Shown in pieces: positions 5,461-11,506 of a stretch of DNA of 11,506 nucleotides. Origin of the DNA: Alphaproteobacteria bacterium (GTDB lineage: Bacteria; Pseudomonadota; Alphaproteobacteria; Paracaedibacterales; CAITNM01); assembly GCA_947499175.1 (NCBI GenBank), contig CANMNU010000037.1:1-11506 (forward strand), in the 5' to 3' direction. A model generated the notes under the pieces. The model did no database searches. It was not told where the DNA came from and was given only the letters and a program-made list of their open reading frames with translations. Numbering within the stretch: the stretch's first letter is position 1; every line of letters begins with the position of its first letter. The position numbers and the translations under genes were made by a program.

Positions 5461-7389
5461 ATGAAACGATCAAGTAACGCTTACGATTTTGACGAAAATG
5501 GACACTTGGTTAGTTTTTCAGTTCCATCAAAAGTGGTGCCATTTCCACAAACGTTAGAACAAAAACAATTGTATCAAAAAGCTGCATCAAAACCTCGATA
5601 TTATAAAGTCGATCCAACATTGATCGTTTTAGATTATTCACGTGATGCCCTATTAACTAATTTCGGTAAAGCCACTTTGGATGATCGTTACTTACTAGCA
5701 GGTGAGAATTATCAGCAAATGTTTGCAAGGGTTGCCAGTGCCTACGCAGATGACCTAAACCACGCCCAACGTTTGTATGACTATATTTCTAAACTTTGGT
5801 TTATGCCATCAACTCCAATTCTGTCAAATGGCGGAGCCAATCGTGGCTTGCCAATTTCGTGCTTTTTAAACACAGTTAGCGATAATTTAGATGGCATTGT
5901 TACTACCTGGAATGAAAATGTTTTACTAGCATCCAATGGTGGTGGAATTGGCACATATTGGGGATTTGTGCGAAGCATTGGTGAACCTGTCGGTCGCGCT
6001 GGTAAAACCTCAGGAATTATTCCATTTATTCGGGTAATGGACTCTTTAACCTTAGCAATTAGCCAAGGTTCATTGCGCAGGGGTAGTGCCGCAGTTTATT
6101 TAGATATTTACCACCCAGAAATTGAAGAATTCTTAGAAATTCGCAAAACTTCAGGTGATTTTAATCGTAAAAGTTTGAATCTACACCATGGCATTAACAT
6201 TACCAACGAATTCATGGAAGCTGTCCGTGATGGCGCTGAATTTGGCTTGCGTAGTCCAAAAACTAATCAAGTAATTCGCACAGTCAACGCCCGTCATTTA
6301 ATGCAAAAAATCTTAGAAATGCGCATGCAAACCGGTGAACCATACTTAGTGTTTATTGATACTGCAAATAAAGCTCTGCCAAAGCATCAGCGTGAACTTG
6401 GCCTTAAAATTAATATGTCAAATTTGTGTAGTGAGATTTTACTACCAACTGGGCCTGATCATCTAGGAAATGACCGAACAGCTGTCTGTTGTTTAGCATC
6501 GTTAAATGCCGAAACTTGGGATGAATGGCACACCGACCCCATGATTGTTGAAGACTCATTGCGCTTTTTAGACAATGTTTTACAAGCCTTTATTGATGAT
6601 GCTCCTGATGGAATGAAACGCGCTAAATATGCTGCAAGCCGTGAGCGTTCTGTTGGACTTGGGCTTATGGGCTTTCATTCATTTTTGCAAATGAAAGGAC
6701 TTCCTTTTGAAAGTGCCCTAGCTAAGGGTTGGAATATTAAAATGTTTCGCCACATTCGCCAACAATCTGACGCTGCGTCAGTACAGCTAGCAAAAGAACG
6801 TGGCGCCTGCCCAGATGCCAAAGAACGTAATGTTATGGCAAGGTTTAGCCATAAACTAGCAATTGCACCTACAGCATCAATAAGTATAATTTGTGGCGGC
6901 ACTAGCGCAGGTATTGAACCAATCCCTGCAAATATCTATAACCACAAAACCCTATCTGGCAATTTTGTCGTAAAAAATCCACATTTGGAAAAACTTTTAA
7001 TCCAAAAAGGGCTGAATACCAAAGAAATTTGGCAATCAATTGTTGAACAGGAAGGCTCGGTAATGCACTTAGATCAACTAAGTGTCGATGAAAAAGATAC
7101 CTTTAAAACTGCCTTTGAAATTGATCAACGCTGGGTAATTGACCTGGCCGCAGATCGTACTCCATTTGTGTGCCAAGGACAATCAGTTAACCTATTTTTA
7201 CCAGCTGATATTGATAAATGGGATTTGCTAATGCTTCACTGGATTGCCTGGGAAAAGGGCATGAAAAGCTTGTACTATTGCCGTTCAAAATCCATTCAGA
7301 GGGCTGAACATGCAGGACGCAAAGATCAGGATGTAAAAATTGAACAGACTGAAGCAACTAAATATGAAGAATGCTTAGCCTGTCAGTGA
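5461..7389 (+). CDS. nrdA: Class I ribonucleoside-diphosphate reductase, alpha subunit
   Basis: NrdA holds the active site that reduces ribonucleoside diphosphates to deoxy forms, using a radical supplied by NrdB. In the 642-residue product Cys134 (SCFLN) and Cys343 (AVCCL) form the redox pair, and the loop N321-L-C323-S-E325 carries the thiyl-radical Cys with its Asn and Glu partners. Tyr605-Tyr606 (SLYYCRSKS) relay the radical from NrdB. The C-terminal tail ends CLAC (Cys638, Cys641), the shuttle pair for thioredoxin/glutaredoxin, as CxxC rather than the CX4C of E. coli. It is about 120 residues shorter than E. coli NrdA and shows no N-terminal ATP-cone, so dATP overall-activity control is probably absent or achieved differently. 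The ATG is preceded by GAGAG at about 7 bases. It is expressed with nrdB and has an unusual structured leader. Confidence 0.96.
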   Translation: MKRSSNAYDFDENGHLVSFSVPSKVVPFPQTLEQKQLYQKAASKPRYYKVDPTLIVLDYSRDALLTNFGKATLDDRYLLAGENYQQMFARVASAYADDLNHAQRLYDYISKLWFMPSTPILSNGGANRGLPISCFLNTVSDNLDGIVTTWNENVLLASNGGGIGTYWGFVRSIGEPVGRAGKTSGIIPFIRVMDSLTLAISQGSLRRGSAAVYLDIYHPEIEEFLEIRKTSGDFNRKSLNLHHGINITNEFMEAVRDGAEFGLRSPKTNQVIRTVNARHLMQKILEMRMQTGEPYLVFIDTANKALPKHQRELGLKINMSNLCSEILLPTGPDHLGNDRTAVCCLASLNAETWDEWHTDPMIVEDSLRFLDNVLQAFIDDAPDGMKRAKYAASRERSVGLGLMGFHSFLQMKGLPFESALAKGWNIKMFRHIRQQSDAASVQLAKERGACPDAKERNVMARFSHKLAIAPTASISIICGGTSAGIEPIPANIYNHKTLSGNFVVKNPHLEKLLIQKGLNTKEIWQSIVEQEGSVMHLDQLSVDEKDTFKTAFEIDQRWVIDLAADRTPFVCQGQSVNLFLPADIDKWDLLMLHWIAWEKGMKSLYYCRSKSIQRAEHAGRKDQDVKIEQTEATKYEECLACQ

Positions 7390-7469
7390 AACAGATTTCA
7401 GTCAAACCCCACTCGTCATTGCGAACTTGCGAGACTCAAAAGACACCGCAAAATTAAAGGACCACAATC
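7390..7469 (+). repeat. nrdA-nrdB gap with a CGTCATTGCGA-type repeat fragment
   Basis: The 80-base gap contains CGTCATTGCGAACTTGCGAG (7414-7433). CGTCATTGCGAG-like strings open dispersed palindromic repeats in Rickettsia and some other intracellular bacteria (from memory). Here the motif is followed by a second TTGCGA, giving a short direct repeat, and by CGCAA (7447-7451), which could pair back to TTGCG. This looks like a small repeat remnant tolerated inside the operon. The nrdB ribosome binding site AAAGGA follows at about 7456-7461. Confidence 0.4.
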
Positions 7470-8546
7470 ATGACTAATTACGCTGACACTAACCCATTTG
7501 AATTGCAAGGAAAAGGTATTATTAGCCTATTAGAACCTTCAGGCGCTTATGATGTTGATCGTTACCCCTGGGCTTACCAAGCCTGGAAACGCCAACAGCA
7601 AATTCACTGGATGGGTGAAGAAGTCCCCCTAGGTAGTGATTTAAATGACTGGCAGTCAAATATTTTAAGTGATGGTGAACGCAATTTGTTGCTGCAAATT
7701 TTTAGATTTTTCACCCAATCAGACGTTGAAGTTAGCGATAATTATTTCAAGCGCTATATCCCAATTTTTCAGCCTTTAGAAATTCAAATGATGATGGCCG
7801 CTTTCACCAATATGGAAACCATTCATATTGATGCCTACGCCTTACTTTTAAAAACTCTTGGTATGCCCAAAACAGAATTTTCTGCCTTTAAAGATTATGC
7901 CGCAATGCGCGCCAAAGCTGATTACATGCACACCTTTGGTACCAAAACTTGCTCAGATGTCGCTCGTACCCTGGCAATGTTCGGTGCATTTACCGAAGGC
8001 ATGTCATTGTTTGCAAGCTTTGCCATGCTTATGAATTTCCCACGTTTTAATAAAATGAAGGGCATGGGGCAAATTGTTACATGGTCAGTACGTGACGAAA
8101 GCCTGCATTGCGAAAGCATCATTCGCCTATACCACGAATGGAATGAACAAACAGGTTCCGTAACTAAGTCAGTAGAATCTGATATTATTGATGTCGCCCA
8201 AACCATGGTTGCCCTTGAAGATAAGTTTGTCGAATTGGCCTTTGAAGTAGGTGAAGTTCAGGGAATGACTGCTAATGATATTCAGCAATACATTCGCTAC
8301 ATTTGTGATTGGCGCCTCACCCAGTTAAAACTAACTCCAGTTTACGGTTATTTTGTAGGTGATAGTCATGGCTATTCGCAAAGCAAAGCCCACCCATTGC
8401 CATGGCTGACCTCAATTTTAAACGGAGTTGAGCACGCTAACTTTTTTGAAACACGTGCCACCGAATACTCTAAGGCAGCCACTACCGGAGAATGGCAAGG
8501 TGAGACAAGTGTCTGGAAAATGTTTGATCAACGAAAAGGTGCTTAA
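7470..8546 (+). CDS. nrdB: Class I ribonucleoside-diphosphate reductase, beta subunit
   Basis: NrdB is the ferritin-like subunit that houses a dinuclear metal centre and generates the radical for NrdA. All six metal ligands are present at the expected spacing in this 358-residue protein: Asp85, Glu116, His119, Glu176, Glu210 and His213 (E. coli D84, E115, H118, E204, E238, H241; the 31- and 34-residue intervals match exactly). Tyr123 in ETIHIDAY is the radical tyrosine, so it is of the tyrosyl-radical type, not the Phe-substituted class Ic. It has no N-terminal ATP-cone. The C-terminal tail (about 335-358), which should dock into NrdA, is unlike that of E. coli. AAAGGA sits 8 bases before the ATG. 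It is the second gene of the operon, and a strong terminator follows. Confidence 0.96.
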   Translation: MTNYADTNPFELQGKGIISLLEPSGAYDVDRYPWAYQAWKRQQQIHWMGEEVPLGSDLNDWQSNILSDGERNLLLQIFRFFTQSDVEVSDNYFKRYIPIFQPLEIQMMMAAFTNMETIHIDAYALLLKTLGMPKTEFSAFKDYAAMRAKADYMHTFGTKTCSDVARTLAMFGAFTEGMSLFASFAMLMNFPRFNKMKGMGQIVTWSVRDESLHCESIIRLYHEWNEQTGSVTKSVESDIIDVAQTMVALEDKFVELAFEVGEVQGMTANDIQQYIRYICDWRLTQLKLTPVYGYFVGDSHGYSQSKAHPLPWLTSILNGVEHANFFETRATEYSKAATTGEWQGETSVWKMFDQRKGA

Positions 8547-8564
8547 ATTAAGTCACATAAGTTT

Positions 8565-8590
8565 TGGGCTGCCTGCGCAGCCCATTTTTT
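8565..8590 (+). terminator. Intrinsic terminator of nrdAB
   Basis: TGGGCTGC-CTGC-GCAGCCCA (8565-8584) is a perfect 8-bp GC-rich stem with a 4-base loop, followed directly by six T (8585-8590) and located 19 bases after the nrdB stop. The minus-strand side has no T-run, so it mainly ends plus-strand transcription before the converging gene. Confidence 0.92.
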
Positions 8591-8596
8591 AAGAAT

Positions 8597-9739
8597 CTAA
8601 AGCTTAAATTCCACAATATTTGTGGCGCCAGTTCGTTTCGCAACACCCCAAATTGACTCTAAGAAAGTTTTTGTTTCTGTGCGAATTGAAGCTGTTGCCT
8701 CTTGTTTGTCCTCACCAACAATTGATCCATCATTATCAACCTCAGACACTGATGCACCCAATATTTTATCTGCATTAATTATTGCTTGCTTTGCTGTTAT
8801 TTTAGCAATATCAATTTTTCCAAAAAATGCAAAAAATACAGAGAATGCTAATTTTTTTCGCTCTTCCAAAGCTGTGCGCACTAATTTTTGCTCTGGGGAA
8901 TCAACCAGCTCACTGGAATTATAAATATATCCTACACTAACTTTTTTCTCAGAAGGAACTATGCTAGCTAACTGAGAATTCACTGACTTCAAATAACCAT
9001 CAATCAGTGTAGCTACACCGCGAACTTTGCTAAAAAGTTCCAATGCATTAATAGCCTGAGCGTAGTTTTCTGTTGTTCGGTTTTCTAGGGCATTATTTTG
9101 AGCAGATAACACAGATCCTTTGTACAGTTTTTGTAATGAATCTTCTAATTTTTCAGTATTAAGAGTAGCAAGCACATTAATCAAATTAAATTGTGTCTCA
9201 TCTGGTAAATCACAAGCCGTTTGAGAAATCCTTAAATTTCCAGGTAACTCAGCAGGCTCCACTGACAATATTTCTGGTTGTGAAAAAGCACGAACCTCCG
9301 GAAGTTGAAGTGTATGTTTTGACCCAATTGATACATTACGTTCAAATTTCAATAGATCATCTAATAGTGAATTTTTTTTATTGAACAAACTCTGCTTTTT
9401 TGCAGTTATCGTACCTTTTTTAGCACTTTGCAGTAACTCTGAATCAAAGAAACCATTTGTTATGGCATTTTTTAAAAATTGCCTTACATTTTTAGACTGT
9501 ACTTCGTCATAAGTAACAGCAATGTCAATTAAATCATTTAGTAAGGCAGGTTTCTTATCATTGGGGGTATTGAAAAGATCCAATAATGCCCCATCTTTTA
9601 ACGATTGCCTAGCGCTTATCTCATTTTCAACTGGTTGTGCAATTATATCTAGTAAAAGTCGCTCAGCACCATAGCATTGCAGTGTATAGCTGCACCCAAG
9701 CATAAAAGCAATTTGGGTCATTTTTAAACGAAACTTCAT
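8597..9739 (-). CDS. Unrecognised exported protein, 380 residues
   Basis: I do not recognise a family. The N-terminus MKFRLKMTQIAFMLGCSY has a basic start, a hydrophobic core and a plausible signal-peptidase site after YGA (23-25), so the mature protein is probably periplasmic, outer-membrane associated or secreted. Cys16 and Cys22 are inside the signal and not in a good lipobox. The mature part is mostly polar and helix-prone (rich in Ala, Leu, Lys, Glu), with a short hydrophobic patch, FSVFFAFFG (about 302-310), and no other membrane segment. A strong Shine-Dalgarno AAAGGAG lies 9 bases before the ATG, so the gene looks translated. It converges on nrdB, with its stop 6 bases beyond the nrdB terminator's T-run. 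Codon use and AT content resemble the neighbours. A lineage-specific envelope or host-interaction protein is possible, but nothing in the sequence shows a function. Confidence 0.8.
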   Translation of the reverse strand: MKFRLKMTQIAFMLGCSYTLQCYGAERLLLDIIAQPVENEISARQSLKDGALLDLFNTPNDKKPALLNDLIDIAVTYDEVQSKNVRQFLKNAITNGFFDSELLQSAKKGTITAKKQSLFNKKNSLLDDLLKFERNVSIGSKHTLQLPEVRAFSQPEILSVEPAELPGNLRISQTACDLPDETQFNLINVLATLNTEKLEDSLQKLYKGSVLSAQNNALENRTTENYAQAINALELFSKVRGVATLIDGYLKSVNSQLASIVPSEKKVSVGYIYNSSELVDSPEQKLVRTALEERKKLAFSVFFAFFGKIDIAKITAKQAIINADKILGASVSEVDNDGSIVGEDKQEATASIRTETKTFLESIWGVAKRTGATNIVEFKL

Positions 9740-9860
9740 TGTTGGTAACTCCTTTAAAAAAATTTAGTCCTTACTCTATAAAGGGTAGTTATCAAAAGTT
9801 AATAATAAGCAAAGATTCTCAAAATAACTAAAAATTTTTAGCAATTTTTATGCAACATTT

Positions 9861-10427
9861 TTATTTTTGCTGAGCTTTAATTGCTGTGCTTGAAAAATTA
9901 CCTATTCTGGGAACAACAACATTAACAGCTGCCCCAATAGCATTTGCTTGTTTTTGTTTGTTAACAATTTGTGGGTCATCTGCCGTTGCTGCAATAATTT
10001 GTGGGTGAATATTGACAACTAATTTATTGTAATCAACAAACCCTTTTAATACAGGCAGCAATATTACTTGATCAACAAATCGAATTGAAGCCAAAATATC
10101 AGCGCGCTCTTTTTGGTTGTGAGTTGGTAGGCGACGTTTATAGTTACTAATACTTTAATCAGGCTCCAAAGCAACAATTAAATAATCACCCGCTTCCCTA
10201 GCTTTTTTTAAAAATTCAATATGTCCAAAATGCAAAATATCAAAACAACCACCAACTAAAACAACTCGCTGATTACCCGGGGTTGCTATTTCTTGGCCAT
10301 TGTATTTTTCAATTATTGCAGTTTGCGTAACATTATTTTCCCCAACCGTGCAAGCGTTTAGCAATAATAAAATTACAGGCATGCAACCATTAATAGTTAA
10401 TGATTTAGGGTAATATTTTTTGTGCAT
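9861..10427 (-). pseudogene. Nucleotidyltransferase (cytidylyltransferase-like) with an in-frame stop and lipoprotein-like N-terminus
   Basis: The frame from ATG 10427 reads 90 residues to a TAA at 10157..10155, then stays open in the same frame for 97 more residues to 9861. The first part has VVLVGGCFDILHFGHIEFL (about 55-73), with the HxGH motif of the cytidylyl/adenylyltransferase superfamily (as in TagD and the HldE C-terminal domain). The second part continues it with RRLPTHNQKERADIL, the DPQIVNKQKQA segment and the terminal FSSTAI. The stop falls right after ALEPD, where Glu (GAA) would fit; one G-to-T change explains TAA. The N-terminus is KK-rich, then hydrophobic, then LNAC at residues 23-26, like a lipobox, which is odd for an NTP-using enzyme. 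The ATG (GGGA upstream) is preferred to the TTG at 10439. Substrate is unknown. Most likely a recent pseudogene, or a sequencing error at one base. Confidence 0.75.
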
Positions 10428-10472
10428 TATGTTTCCCAAATAATAATTTGATCTTTAATTTACCTTTCTCGT

Positions 10473-10501
10473 TTGAATTTTAATAGTGGAAAAGTTATAA
10501 T
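10473..10501 (+). promoter_or_regulatory. Near-consensus promoter of the ABC exporter gene
   Basis: TTGAAT (10473-10478), a 17-base spacer and TATAAT (10496-10501) make a near-consensus sigma-70 promoter. Transcription would start at about 10508, some 20 bases before the GTG start, leaving a very short leader with GGGGG as the ribosome binding site. Confidence 0.7.
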
Positions 10502-10526
10502 ATAGTGTTAAATAGGGGGCATTGTC

Positions 10527-11506
10527 GTGAAAACTGAAGTAACCACTTTGTATACGCTGTGCTACATCTCCAGAATGCTTAGTGCCTTTCCACTACCAGT
10601 TTTTGTAATGTTTTGGCTAGGTTTCATTTGGGCGGTTGAACTTTCAATTGCTCCCTACATTTTAAAAGTAATACTAAATTTGGTAGCCCAAAACTCAAAC
10701 ATTAACATATTTGAACTGCTAGCCACTCCAGTACTTTGCTACATGATCTTGAACATTGTAATGGCAACTTCATACCGCTTATATGATTATTTTGTAAATA
10801 TAAAAATGATTCCTGATTTGCGCTCAAACATGGCGAATGAGGCTTTGGGCTTACTTATTGATAAAAGTCACAATTATTTTCAAAACAATTTTTCCGGAAG
10901 CCTTGCCAATAAAATTAATGATTTAACCAGCAGCGTGCCTGATATCATTCACATTGGCATTGACCGTAATTTAGGTCATGGCTTAGCACTGGTTTTTTCA
11001 ATTATTGTTTTGTGGCAGGTTGATTTTCGTTTTGCAATTTTTACACTTATTTGGTCAGTTATTTTTGTCGCAGGCGCCTTTTATTTTGCCAATCACTTTG
11101 CAAGGCTTGCGGCTGATTGGTCACAACATGGCTCAACCATTACTGGAAAATTGGTTGATGTGCTTTCCAATGTTTTATCTGTGCGGCTGTTCAGCTCCAA
11201 AACCACAGAAAAAAAGAGCTTAGCGCAAGTTTTTCAAAGCGCCGTTAATGCTGAACGAAAACTGCAATGGTCATTTTTATGGATGTGGATCATTTATGGC
11301 TATTCCTATTGCATGTTGCTAGGGCTCAATTTCTATTTCTTAATTCAAGGTCGCCAGGAAGGTTGGGTAAGCATTGGTGATTTCGCGTTGGTGCTAGGTC
11401 TTAACATTGCCATTGCCAATTTTCTTTGGGAAGTAGCCCAAGATTTTTCGAAATTTTCAAAATATTTAGGCAGAATCACCCAAGCGCTTAAAACCATTTT
11501 TGAACA
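10527..11506 (+). CDS. ABC exporter, membrane domain, partial (runs off right edge)
   Basis: The GTG start at 10527 follows GGGGG by about 7 bases, and an in-frame TAA just upstream (10509) rules out a longer frame. The 326 visible residues form a type I exporter membrane domain. Hydrophobic segments lie at about 21-50, 62-82, 151-166 and 168-190 (a close pair), 248-273 and 283-304. The intracellular stretch HNYFQNNFSGSLANKINDL (115-133) matches the coupling-helix region of MsbA-like half-transporters. Such proteins usually continue into a C-terminal ATPase of about 240 residues, which would lie beyond the window. It probably exports lipids, drugs or peptides; the substrate cannot be read from the sequence. 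It is transcribed divergently from the broken nucleotidyltransferase, 99 bases away. Confidence 0.85.
   Translation, partial: MKTEVTTLYTLCYISRMLSAFPLPVFVMFWLGFIWAVELSIAPYILKVILNLVAQNSNINIFELLATPVLCYMILNIVMATSYRLYDYFVNIKMIPDLRSNMANEALGLLIDKSHNYFQNNFSGSLANKINDLTSSVPDIIHIGIDRNLGHGLALVFSIIVLWQVDFRFAIFTLIWSVIFVAGAFYFANHFARLAADWSQHGSTITGKLVDVLSNVLSVRLFSSKTTEKKSLAQVFQSAVNAERKLQWSFLWMWIIYGYSYCMLLGLNFYFLIQGRQEGWVSIGDFALVLGLNIAIANFLWEVAQDFSKFSKYLGRITQALKTIFE

Noticed and set aside
10155..10157. Programmed read-through or recoding of the TAA
   Set aside because: TAA is not used for selenocysteine or pyrrolysine, and no recoding signal is apparent; a nonsense mutation or base error is simpler.
11005..11223. 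72-codon plus-strand frame
   Set aside because: It lies in another frame inside the ABC exporter gene, whose frame is open and conserved throughout.

Overview
This AT-rich window looks like a chromosomal segment of a gammaproteobacterium, probably of the Legionella/Coxiella type or a host-associated relative. That placement is inferred from the protein flavour (EttA, DapB, a short class I NrdA, a photolyase, an ABC exporter) and from visible gene decay; no rRNA or other marker is present to prove it. Three genes carry lesions or suspect starts: rpe is cut at mid-gene next to a probable transposase, a nucleotidyltransferase has an in-frame stop, and a photolyase has ATA where ATG is expected.

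Layout. Positions 1-5115 are read on the minus strand. From right to left they hold hupB (HU), phr (photolyase, whose start overlaps the hupB stop), a 433-base non-coding stretch, ettA (ABC-F translation factor), dapB (lysine/peptidoglycan pathway) and a 5' fragment of rpe that ends at an IS-like end. The non-coding stretch (2983-3415) contains a GC-rich islet with NotI and BamHI sites, about five degenerate 19-base tandem repeats and an 8-bp-stem hairpin.

At 5116-5460 lies the divergent region between hupB and the plus-strand nrdA-nrdB operon (class I ribonucleotide reductase). The nrdA leader is about 200 nt long. It can fold into a long-range stem, internal hairpins and, directly before the ribosome binding site, a GC-rich hairpin followed by seven T. 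An upstream CGGGC could pair with that hairpin's right arm, so the leader looks like a transcription attenuator or riboswitch-like element. This is the best candidate for an undescribed regulatory system here. NrdA has all catalytic and shuttle cysteines, but neither NrdA nor NrdB shows an N-terminal ATP-cone. The operon ends at a strong terminator at 8565-8590.

Beyond it, on the minus strand, are an unrecognised 380-residue protein with a signal peptide and a nucleotidyltransferase split by one in-frame TAA, which also has a lipoprotein-like N-terminus. Divergent from these, behind a near-consensus promoter, begins an ABC exporter whose membrane domain runs off the right edge.

The main themes are dNTP supply (nrdAB with its leader), DNA repair and architecture (phr, hupB), translation and cell-wall housekeeping (ettA, dapB), and genome erosion (IS, rpe, the nucleotidyltransferase, the phr start).
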